This document shows, one piece after another, positions 1-6,121 of a stretch of DNA of 7,603 nt. The position numbers and the translations under genes were made by a program. Origin of the DNA: Pseudanabaenales cyanobacterium (GTDB lineage: Bacteria > Cyanobacteriota > Cyanobacteriia > Phormidesmidales > Phormidesmidaceae); assembly GCA_022360135.1 (NCBI GenBank), contig JAKSDM010000629.1:1-7603 (forward strand). Reading direction: 5' to 3'. Under the pieces are notes generated by a model. It ran no database searches. It was not told where the DNA came from and saw only the letters and a program-made list of their open reading frames with translations. The stretch's first letter is position 1. Each line of letters starts with the position of its first letter.

Positions 1-1515
1 GACGTAGGGCACAGCGGATTTCAGCACCGTCAGCGCTTGAGCCTGCACGTTGCCCCGTTGCCCTCCCCCAGTTCTGTACTGAGTCATGCGAATCACGGCG
101 CCGTTGGGGGGAATAGCGCCATATTGCCGTTCTAGCTGATTCAGGGCCCGTAGTTCCGTTTGCAGAGAATTCAGACTAAGTTCCCGCCGTCCTGCCTCTG
201 GAGACGCCAGCCTAGACATCAGCAGCGGATCAGTAGCTCCACTCCGAGCCAAAAAGCGAGTTTGGAGTTCGCTGCGCTGGCGTAGCTGCGACGGTTCCCG
301 AACCCGTGGGCCAAACTGCACAAGCCCAGTAATGGAATCAATCACGTAGTGACGATCCTCGGGCCCAGAAGCGGAAAAATCTGGGACCTCCCGCCACATC
401 TCTAGCTCCTGGTTAGGCAAGGTAAGCATAATATACTCCTCCGCTTGCCGATCAAGCACCGGCGATCCTTGAAGCTGAAAGACCTGACCGGGACTGCCGT
501 CACTTTTACCCAGAACCTCTTGAGAAATTATTTCACATTGGTTGGCCGGGACAGTGCCGCCAATCGACCGCACCGATAGCCCCGTGATCCGAGGGGACTG
601 AATATAGGGCGCTTGCTGGGCCGCCGGGCCATGGCATACACACCGCAGCCAATGACCGCGATAGGTGACGAACTGGGCGACAGGTAGATTCAGGGGTAAA
701 TGGAGCACGATATCAGCGCCTTGCATCGGGTTGCCGCCCTGCTCCACCCAAGCGGCGAAGCTAAATCCCTGGGTTTGATCATCCGTTTCGCTCAGCAGGA
801 CAGGTTGCCAACGGGCTCCATCCCACGCTTCCCAACGACGGGGCGGCGAGGTCGGGTTAATCCCTGTCGGGGTAGCCGCCTGCCCCTGAAAGGTGAGGGC
901 GATGACGTTGCCGTTGAGGCTGATGTCGCTCTCATCCAACACCAGATAAAAGCAGTTGCCTGGGGCGGGCTGTTGATTAAATAGAGTCAGTTCGGGACCA
1001 TCCCAATGACCATTCTGATCGCGGTTCCAGTAGTTGCTAAAGCGATCGCGCAGCATCGTTGGGTTAGCTTCCACCGTCGGGGCGCTCAACAGATGGCGCA
1101 CCCGGGGCAGACCAATTTCCAAGGCTTGGCCAGTGCTAAAAATCACCGCCTCTTCGCTAGTGGTGCGCTCTGTCGCCACTTGAATCCCGACCGGGATATA
1201 GTAGGGCTCCGGTAGTTCTGACACCAGATAAAACGTCAGTTCGGTAGTCGCAGGTTGGGGGGGCTGAAGCCGGATACCCAGCAGTTCTAAAAACGCAATG
1301 TAGTGACGACGGGGCACCTGGTTAAACCGCATCAGCATTTGATCGGTCAACCAGGCAAAGCACTCCAGTAGCGTGACGCCGGGCTCGCTAGGGTTGTAAT
1401 TGGTCCATTCTGGGCAATAGCGAGGAATCCGCAACAGACATTCCTGAAGTAAATCACTGTAGCGGCGATCGTCCAGATCAGCCTTGGGCAAATTAGGCAG
1501 AAAATCTAAGGCCAT
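1..1515 (-). CDS. CIS baseplate wedge protein, gp6/Afp11-like J-protein (3'-truncated by window edge)
   Basis: I translated 505 residues from the ATG at 1515-1513; the frame is open to base 1, so the C-terminus is missing. The N-terminus carries the signature of the 'putative baseplate assembly protein' family (TIGR02243-like, usually about 650 residues): YCPEWTNYNPSEPG at residues 33-46, LLECFAWLTDQM at 49-60, FNQVP at 64-68 and FLELLGIRLQPPQPA at 75-89. Near the cut end, YRTGGGQRGNV (480-490) matches the GGG-x-GNV motif of Baseplate_J proteins. In known contractile systems this protein forms the wedges of the baseplate around the spike, in the cytoplasm where particles assemble. The gene follows the gp25-like gene with a one-base overlap (TAATG), which implies one operon and probable translational coupling. 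The family assignment is strong. That this is an extracellular-type or thylakoid-type CIS rather than a prophage tail is inferred from the TIGR02243-like sequence and the cyanobacterial context. Confidence 0.92.
   Translation of the reverse strand, partial: MALDFLPNLPKADLDDRRYSDLLQECLLRIPRYCPEWTNYNPSEPGVTLLECFAWLTDQMLMRFNQVPRRHYIAFLELLGIRLQPPQPATTELTFYLVSELPEPYYIPVGIQVATERTTSEEAVIFSTGQALEIGLPRVRHLLSAPTVEANPTMLRDRFSNYWNRDQNGHWDGPELTLFNQQPAPGNCFYLVLDESDISLNGNVIALTFQGQAATPTGINPTSPPRRWEAWDGARWQPVLLSETDDQTQGFSFAAWVEQGGNPMQGADIVLHLPLNLPVAQFVTYRGHWLRCVCHGPAAQQAPYIQSPRITGLSVRSIGGTVPANQCEIISQEVLGKSDGSPGQVFQLQGSPVLDRQAEEYIMLTLPNQELEMWREVPDFSASGPEDRHYVIDSITGLVQFGPRVREPSQLRQRSELQTRFLARSGATDPLLMSRLASPEAGRRELSLNSLQTELRALNQLERQYGAIPPNGAVIRMTQYRTGGGQRGNVQAQALTVLKSAVPYV
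1042..1049. repeat. HIP1 octamer GCGATCGC
   Basis: This is an exact match to the highly iterated palindrome that is abundant in many cyanobacterial genomes. It lies inside the J-protein gene. One-mismatch versions occur at 1464-1471 and elsewhere. It is useful as a taxonomic hint. Confidence 0.85.
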
Positions 1516-1970
1516 TAGCGACTCTCCAGGTAAGCGTTAACCCCGTCGTCTTCGATCGTGTCTCCTTGCAGATAGAAGGGATACACCAAACTCTGGGGCT
1601 CATAGGTCGTCCGTAACCGATAATTAATGACGATGTAGACAATACCTTGATCGATGTTTGGTTGCGCCAAGACCTCTTCCAATTCAATCCGCGGCTCCCA
1701 TAGCTCTAGCGCCTCCTGCACCCAAATCCGCATCAACATTAGAGTTTCGGCATTGATCGGGGTAAAGGCGAGTTCCACTAACCGACAGCCAAATTCGGGG
1801 CGATACAGTCGCTCCCCAGGTTCGGTAAGCAAAATCAACCAAATTGACTCCCGGACACTTTGGCCCTCTGCACTGAGGGCCAGTCCCCCCTGCTGGCCAA
1901 TCCCCAAGGGAAAGGTAAAGCCCTGGCCCAGGTAGGCCATCCGTTGTCGTCTAGCGGCAAGATTCACCAT
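1515..1970 (-). CDS. gp25/Afp9-like baseplate protein (GPW/gp25 family, sheath initiator)
   Basis: This is a complete 151-residue protein, a normal length for the family. Visible family features are GQGFTFPLGI (15-24), a serine/arginine helix SVRESIWLILLTEPGERL (38-55) followed by RPEFGC, and LWEPRIEL (90-97), which holds the EPR motif conserved in phage T4 gp25 and T6SS TssE. In those systems gp25 links the baseplate wedge to the first sheath ring and primes sheath assembly. I chose the ATG at 1970 because AGGA lies 5-8 bases upstream. The internal Met11 also gives a plausible family N-terminus but has no visible ribosome-binding site. The stop codon TAA shares one base with the ATG of the downstream J-protein gene, so the two subunits are probably made together. 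It is the promoter-proximal gene of the left operon. Confidence 0.94.
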   Translation of the reverse strand: MVNLAARRQRMAYLGQGFTFPLGIGQQGGLALSAEGQSVRESIWLILLTEPGERLYRPEFGCRLVELAFTPINAETLMLMRIWVQEALELWEPRIELEEVLAQPNIDQGIVYIVINYRLRTTYEPQSLVYPFYLQGDTIEDDGVNAYLESR

Positions 1971-2113
1971 TGGTCCTAGCTAATAGTGACGCCTTTCCCT
2001 TATAAGCCAGCCAATCAGACGCCACTATCCGACTAAAGTAGGGTCGAGAATTGACACCTTGTCCCAGTCCAGAAGGCTACATGTCCACATATAAAGAGGT
2101 TTGCATAACAAAC

Positions 2114-2129
2114 GTAGACGTTGGTCTAC
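2114..2129. repeat. Inverted repeat GTAGAC-GTTG-GTCTAC, possible regulator site
   Basis: Two perfect 6-base arms are separated by 4 bases. It overlaps a second small palindrome, AACGT-AG-ACGTT (2111-2122). If the -10 at 2154-2159 is used, the 16-base repeat ends one base before the weak -35 hexamer, a position typical of activator sites. The regulator is unknown, and chance occurrence of a 6+6 repeat is not excluded. Confidence 0.3.
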
Positions 2130-2179
2130 TCAACCTGACCCTGGCCAGAACGATATAACAACGGCATTGGGTAATCTCT

Positions 2180-2203
2180 CAAGTGATAGACACAAGTGAT
2201 AGA
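2180..2203. repeat. Direct repeat CAAGTGATAGA x2 in the leader of the membrane protein gene
   Basis: Two identical 11-base copies (2180-2190 and 2193-2203) have a 13-base period, immediately before the ribosome-binding site of the gene starting at 2218. It may be a short local duplication or part of the leader. No function can be assigned. Confidence 0.4.
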
Positions 2204-2206
2204 ACA

Positions 2207-2213
2207 GAGGTGA
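2207..2213 (+). promoter_or_regulatory. Strong ribosome-binding site GAGGTGA
   Basis: GAGGTGA matches the 16S rRNA anti-SD complement and lies 4 bases before the ATG at 2218. It fixes the start of the 867-residue protein. Confidence 0.7.
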
Positions 2214-2217
2214 GTCA

Positions 2218-4821
2218 ATGACCAATTGGGCGCCCTTGGAGGCTAGCTATGAGATCGTGGAAACGCCTCATCCCATCGGGCCACTATCCGTCTTGCTCAG
2301 CCCGTCAGATCAGTATGTGGTAGAGGCGGGCAATACCTTTGAAATTTCCCTGACGGTCAATAATCAAGGGTCACGGGGAGCCATTATCGACATCTACATT
2401 GACGAGACTTCACAGGCTTTTTGTCAGTGGTGCCTTAACCCCTATGAGCGGCTTGCCCTGGAAGTCGGCCATAGCAGTGAAGTGCGCTTTAAGGTGGCGA
2501 TACCCGTCCAAACTCTGCCAGGTGTCTATGACTATCTAATCGTGGTTGACTCCCCCAACCACTACCCAGAAGATACCCCGTTACGATATCCCGCCACAGT
2601 ACAGGTCCTCCCCCCGGTAAAATCGGCGGTCAACCTCAACGACGCCACCTTTGCCACCAGACCCGAAACCAGTTCGGATCAGCCAATCATTCTAGAACCA
2701 ACGATTCCGGTGGAGATGCAAGTTATCGTCCATAATCGCTCGAATCGGGTGGATCAATTTCGTCTGGAGGTGACGGATCTACCCAATAATTGGTATCAAA
2801 TTATTTATCCTGAAGGGCTAGGGGAATTGGGCTTGGTTGTAGACACCGAACATCTAGCGCTCAATCCCGACGTTAGAGGCGTCATTCGGCTCGTGATCAC
2901 TTGTCCAGCCAATGCGTTGGCGGGGCAGAGCCTGGTTACATTAAGGCTGCGCTCCACCAACAATCCCGAGCTCTTGCTAATGGATATGTTGTATTTTGAG
3001 ACCCCAACCGTTTATGACCTGAAGGTGCGGGCCGAGGCGATTATTCGCAAGGTCAAGCGACAGTTCGCCCTGTTTCATCTGCACATTACCAATGGGGGTA
3101 ACACCGCCCGCGAAATCACCTTGCAAGCCCAAGAAGATCGGGAAGATCCCTTTTTCACCTATCAAATTGAGCCCTTGCAGCTGCGAATTCCCTCAAAGAC
3201 GACTGTCCAGACCATCCTAACGGCAAGCCCAACCAATATGAGACGCCGCGCCTGGATTGGCGGAGCCCGTTCGGTCACCTTTCGTCTCGGGGTAAACGAC
3301 CACCACGGCCTGCCATTACCAGAGGCCCCTCTGGCAGAGATTTTATGGGAGCGACGCCCCTGGTGGCATATAGCGTTGGTAATCTTGCTGGGAGTGGGGA
3401 TTTTCGGTGCGGTTGCGGGCATCTTCTGGTGGTTCTTTATGCGTCCGCCAGCCCTGCCCAAAGTGGTTGAATTTGGCTCCAACGCTCCGACCTATTACCA
3501 ACAGCAGGATGACTTTGTACGCCTGCTCTGGCGGATCGAAAATCCCCAGCAAATTCATACCCTGGAAATCCGAAGCGAGGCTAACCAGGGGACATCCGCC
3601 ACCCAGCCAATCATCTATGACTTTAGCGACGGGACGCCGCCAGAACTCGCCGATTACTGTGTGTTTGAAAAAACCTTAAGTTGCAGCAATGTGTTTACCA
3701 GCGCCCGCCAGCCGGGAAATTATCGGTTTAGCCTGACGGTATTGCCCAAAGACAATCAAGCCAGACCCGTTGTGGCGCAGACGGCCCAGATCGTGATTTT
3801 GCCCACACCGCCGCCCGAAATTCGCACCTTTGCCGCAACCCAACCGCGTTATTGGGAAGCCCTTGACCCGAGCTTACTTGAGTCCGATGCCGCAGCGACC
3901 AATCCAGCCGCCGATACTATGGCTTTAAATTGGCAAGTCACCTCTGTCGATCAGCTCTCACACCTCAGCCTGGTGGGCCGCCTCGCCAACGGCTCCATGA
4001 TCAGCCCACCTCAGCAGTATGACCTGGCTGAGGGACTCCCCAAAGGGTTAGAAAAATTCTGCACACTGACATCGACTGACCTGATCTGCCGCGCCCTGCC
4101 CATAAACGCTCGGACGGTTGGCGCGTATGTTTTTGAACTCAACCTATTCACCCCAAACAGCACTGAGCCCATCGCCACCGCTAAAACCGACCCAGTGCAA
4201 ATTGTACCGGCGCCCGTCAGGATTGAAACTTTTACCATTAATGGCGCCCCTGCCCCCACTAAATATCAGGTTCAGGAATCTCAAGACTCGGTGCAACTTG
4301 CTTGGCGGGTTGTGGGCGGGCCTTACACCCAGGTCGAACTTCTCCCCAATCCTGGCAGCGTCCCCTTAGTCGGAACGCTGTCTTACCCCCTGACAGCTAA
4401 TACCCAGGAAGTCGTCATATTGAAGGTGACTTCGGTCAGGGGTGAGCAAATTACCCGCTCGGTCACCCTAAATGCCTTACAGCCCGAGAGCCGCCTACCC
4501 TCTGCTGCGGCTGAAATTGAAACAACCCTGCCTCCACCGCCCTCTCCATCAGCGAATTCATCGACCCCGACGGCTTCACCAGCGCCAGCCGAGGAGCCGT
4601 CAAACCCCGAGTCTTCACCAGCGTCAGCCGAGGAGCCGTCAAGCCCCGAGTCTTCACCAGCATCAGCCGAGGAGCCGTCAAGCCCCGAGTCTTTACTAGC
4701 GCCAGCCGAGGAGCCGTCAAGCCCCGAGTCTTTACTAGCGCCAGCGCCAGCCGAGGAACCATCAAGCCCCGAGTCTTTACCAGCCCCGTCAGAAGAGCCG
4801 CGATCGCCGGATTTGCCATAA
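2218..4821 (+). CDS. Single-pass membrane protein with Ig-like domains and a Pro-rich repeat tail; candidate CIS membrane anchor/partner
   Basis: This 867-residue protein is of unknown family. There is no signal peptide. Residues about 20-132, 150-262 and 265-375 look like three beta-sandwich regions (alternating beta strands, NNQG and NGGNTA turns). One membrane segment covers residues 384-407 (HIALVILLGVGIF...), flanked by Trp pairs, with ERRP before it and an arginine-rich stretch (MRRRAW) further upstream. By the positive-inside rule the N-terminal part is probably cytoplasmic and the C-terminal part periplasmic or lumenal. After the membrane come three Ig-like domains (about 414-531, 533-666, 667-755), each with a core LxW strand (LLWRI, LNWQV, LAWRV). 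The first two share a Cys pair (C481/C489, C615/C624) that could form disulfides, which fits an exported side. Residues 757-867 are a Pro/Ser/Glu tail with 13-residue repeats. There is also a CQWC motif at 69-72. The divergent position beside CIS baseplate genes suggests a role holding or sensing the particle at a membrane, comparable in layout to Streptomyces CisA; this is inference. Confidence 0.9.
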   Translation: MTNWAPLEASYEIVETPHPIGPLSVLLSPSDQYVVEAGNTFEISLTVNNQGSRGAIIDIYIDETSQAFCQWCLNPYERLALEVGHSSEVRFKVAIPVQTLPGVYDYLIVVDSPNHYPEDTPLRYPATVQVLPPVKSAVNLNDATFATRPETSSDQPIILEPTIPVEMQVIVHNRSNRVDQFRLEVTDLPNNWYQIIYPEGLGELGLVVDTEHLALNPDVRGVIRLVITCPANALAGQSLVTLRLRSTNNPELLLMDMLYFETPTVYDLKVRAEAIIRKVKRQFALFHLHITNGGNTAREITLQAQEDREDPFFTYQIEPLQLRIPSKTTVQTILTASPTNMRRRAWIGGARSVTFRLGVNDHHGLPLPEAPLAEILWERRPWWHIALVILLGVGIFGAVAGIFWWFFMRPPALPKVVEFGSNAPTYYQQQDDFVRLLWRIENPQQIHTLEIRSEANQGTSATQPIIYDFSDGTPPELADYCVFEKTLSCSNVFTSARQPGNYRFSLTVLPKDNQARPVVAQTAQIVILPTPPPEIRTFAATQPRYWEALDPSLLESDAAATNPAADTMALNWQVTSVDQLSHLSLVGRLANGSMISPPQQYDLAEGLPKGLEKFCTLTSTDLICRALPINARTVGAYVFELNLFTPNSTEPIATAKTDPVQIVPAPVRIETFTINGAPAPTKYQVQESQDSVQLAWRVVGGPYTQVELLPNPGSVPLVGTLSYPLTANTQEVVILKVTSVRGEQITRSVTLNALQPESRLPSAAAEIETTLPPPPSPSANSSTPTASPAPAEEPSNPESSPASAEEPSSPESSPASAEEPSSPESLLAPAEEPSSPESLLAPAPAEEPSSPESLPAPSEEPRSPDLP
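4573..4815 (+). repeat. 39-bp in-frame tandem repeat coding for a Pro/Ser/Glu-rich tail
   Basis: The unit encodes SSPASAEEPSSPE and variants. Copies lie at 4573-4611, 4612-4650, 4651-4689 and 4690-4728. A 45-base copy with an extra Ala-Pro (4729-4773) and a degenerate last copy (4774-4815) follow. The DNA copies are nearly identical, so the array is probably recent and may vary in length between strains. The acidic, proline-rich sequence should be an extended spacer on the periplasmic or lumenal side, perhaps reaching into or across the cell wall. Confidence 0.93.
4800..4807. repeat. HIP1 octamer GCGATCGC
   Basis: A second exact copy lies at the end of the membrane protein gene, in the codons for the last few residues. 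It supports a cyanobacterial host. Confidence 0.85.
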
Positions 4822-4939
4822 CCCTAAACGGGCGTATCGTATGCCGCTAGGCTACCTGGCCAACGGCGACTAACACTCCTTTCTAAACTTCAAAACCCTC
4901 CAGAATTGGGGCGCAGGAGGACGGCTCAAGCAGCAACGG
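4822..4939. other. Convergent intergenic region, no clear terminator
   Basis: The two flanking genes end facing each other. A short hairpin with one G-T pair (GGCGTA-TCG-TATGCC, 4831-4845) lies just after the plus-strand stop but has no T-run. On the minus strand, a 5-base stem (4920-4916 with 4901-4897) has a 14-base loop and is followed by GTTTT, too weak to call. No ORF here looks real. Confidence 0.5.
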
Positions 4940-5956
4940 TTAGGCTTCTAGCCGATTAATCGCTTCTTCAGGCGACATTGTTCCTGCAATCACGGCTCTG
5001 ATACCCGGCAAATACTGATCCATGATGGCCAGGTTAGCCATCAGCAGGTTGTTGACCAGCTGATGGCTCAGGCGATCGTCTGTGACATCAAGACTAGTGC
5101 GAAATCGCACGTCGCCATCCTCAAAATCCATCTCAAAACAGCCTAAAGGCAAACCGTAGTTGGCTCGAACCAAAAAGTTGGCCATCGCCTCGCGGGTTTC
5201 TTCAGGCGCCCGCTCAGGGGATTGAGAATACAGGAGACACCTATGTTGGTCTTCCTGGACTTGGACAAAACATGTCCAAGTCCCCTGGTATCCTGACCCC
5301 TCAAATTCAAGGGCGCTACGATCGCGCAATTCTAAAAAGGGGATGCCGCAATCACTGAAAAACTCGATCAGCGTATTGTACATGGGGCCGGTGAAGGTCA
5401 GCGGGTCTGGGGTCGCCTGGGCCTCCAGCGTCTCCCCAAGCCATACAGTTGTGTACCCTTGCCGGAGACTCCCTTCCAGATCAGAGGGGACCGGCGCAGC
5501 TTGAGTCACCTTCATCCCATACCAGTTCTCAGTGGCTAATAATGAATTCTCCAGGTCCCCTTGGCTCAGCCGCACCAGATAAGCGGCGACCTGATCAATA
5601 TCGACAAAGCCATTATCGCCAGAGCCATTATCGCCCGTTTTGCCGACCTGTTCGCTGAGGTAAGGCAACAGGGCCGAGTCTAGTTTGGCCTCAATTTCGA
5701 GGTCGCTATCGGTATTGAATGTGACTGCTTGCCGCCGCAAACTGCGCTTAAGATTTAGCAACTCTTCGCGATCGATGACCCCGTACACTTGAGGGGTGAT
5801 GGTCATCAGCAGGCGACATTCGGTGTAATCTCCCTCATATTCCGATAAAAACAATTCATCGGCATGAACGTCAAGGGATTGTCCATCCGGGGTCCGTAAC
5901 TTCAAATCCTGATCTAGGACATAGGAACTAACCGATTGGACTGTGCTAGATTCCAT
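4940..5956 (-). CDS. YbjN-domain protein with an additional uncharacterised N-terminal domain
   Basis: The product is 338 residues from the ATG at 5956. The C-terminal part (about 192-328) resembles cyanobacterial YbjN-domain proteins: CGIPFLELRDRSALEFEG, then a beta-rich stretch, FLVRANYGLPLGCFEMDFEDG (261-281), VRFRTSLDV (283-291) and the helix LLMANLAIMDQYLPGIRAVI ending in SPEEAI. YbjN folds like type III secretion chaperones; E. coli YbjN is linked to stress and motility regulation. Residues 1-105 form a separate alpha/beta region I do not recognise, followed by a GDNGSGDNG linker (108-116). It is predicted cytoplasmic, with no signal or membrane segment. An in-frame ATG at 6022 would add 22 residues, but the promoter at 6036-6064 would then leave only about 7 bases of leader, and those residues look non-coding, so 5956 is preferred. 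It converges on the membrane protein gene. It may be a housekeeping gene or a CIS-linked chaperone-like protein; the sequence does not decide. Confidence 0.85.
   Translation of the reverse strand: MESSTVQSVSSYVLDQDLKLRTPDGQSLDVHADELFLSEYEGDYTECRLLMTITPQVYGVIDREELLNLKRSLRRQAVTFNTDSDLEIEAKLDSALLPYLSEQVGKTGDNGSGDNGFVDIDQVAAYLVRLSQGDLENSLLATENWYGMKVTQAAPVPSDLEGSLRQGYTTVWLGETLEAQATPDPLTFTGPMYNTLIEFFSDCGIPFLELRDRSALEFEGSGYQGTWTCFVQVQEDQHRCLLYSQSPERAPEETREAMANFLVRANYGLPLGCFEMDFEDGDVRFRTSLDVTDDRLSHQLVNNLLMANLAIMDQYLPGIRAVIAGTMSPEEAINRLEA
5609..5635 (-). repeat. Short in-frame direct repeat in the YbjN linker
   Basis: GCCATTATCGCC (plus-strand reading) occurs at 5609-5620 and 5624-5635, with a period of 15 bases. 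It encodes the GDNG-S-GDNG linker between the two domains. It is a small local duplication in a flexible region. Confidence 0.7.
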
Positions 5957-6035
5957 AGCAATAGGTTTCCATAAAATGCAGAATGAGTGGATGCTGGCGT
6001 TGAATTCAAGCCAGAAGATCACCTTCCAAATAGGG

Positions 6036-6064
6036 ATTCTAGGCAGAGTAGAGAGGCTTGTCTA
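6036..6064 (-). promoter_or_regulatory. Sigma70-type promoter for the YbjN-domain gene
   Basis: Read on the minus strand: -35 TAGACA (6064-6059, 5 of 6), a 17-base spacer, and -10 TAGAAT (6041-6036, 5 of 6). The predicted start near 6029 gives a leader of about 70 bases to the ATG at 5956. It means this gene need not depend on transcription from the gene upstream. Confidence 0.55.
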
Positions 6065-6072
6065 GAACAAGC
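6056..6072. promoter_or_regulatory. Palindrome GCTTGT-N5-ACAAGC covering the -35 box, possible operator
   Basis: Perfect 6-base arms (6056-6061, 6067-6072) flank a 5-base centre. The -35 hexamer of the YbjN promoter (6059-6064) lies inside it. No T-run follows on either strand, so a terminator is unlikely; a repressor site is a better guess. The binding protein is unknown. Confidence 0.35.
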
Positions 6073-6121
6073 GAAATCTTCTATGAGTTTGTTTGACAAC
6101 TGATCTCTATTTTTTCGCCGC

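Larger units (their letters stand above)
1971..2217. promoter_or_regulatory. Divergent intergenic promoter region between the baseplate operon and the membrane protein gene
   Basis: These 247 bases contain no supported gene and must drive transcription both ways. For the plus strand the best -10 candidate is TATAAC (2154-2159, 5 of 6 to consensus). The hexamer 17 bases upstream (CAACCT, 2131-2136) is a poor -35, and an inverted repeat sits just upstream of it. A second -10-like TATAAA is at 2090-2095. For the minus strand, TATAAG (complement of 2000-2005) is a possible -10 with a weak -35. Start sites are not resolved. The layout would allow one regulator to control both transcription units. 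Confidence 0.5.
5957..6121. other. Intergenic region between the large beta-rich protein gene and the YbjN gene
   Basis: These 165 bases are more AT-rich than their surroundings. They hold the YbjN promoter, the palindrome and the leader. I see no terminator for the upstream gene, so some read-through into the YbjN gene is possible. Confidence 0.5.

Noticed and set aside
700..1215. Two plus-strand ORFs (94 and 69 residues)
   Set aside because: They lie antisense inside the clearly coding J-protein gene and have no family-like sequence.
2051..2056. Perfect -35 hexamer TTGACA in the divergent region
   Set aside because: No acceptable -10 lies 16-18 bases downstream (the hexamer at 17 is AGGCTA). 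The TATAAA at 2090-2095 is too far away.
4463..4819. 118-residue minus-strand ORF with a repeated TRGLTAPRL motif
   Set aside because: It is the antisense shadow of the 39-bp repeat array in the membrane protein gene. Repeats of a length divisible by three keep antisense frames open.
4831..4845. Hairpin after the membrane protein gene as a rho-independent terminator
   Set aside because: The stem is short with a wobble pair and no T-run follows.
5957..6022. Longer start (ATG 6022) for the YbjN-domain protein
   Set aside because: The extra 22 residues (MIFWLEFNASIHSF...) are of odd composition, are neither a signal peptide nor family-like, and would leave almost no leader after the predicted promoter.
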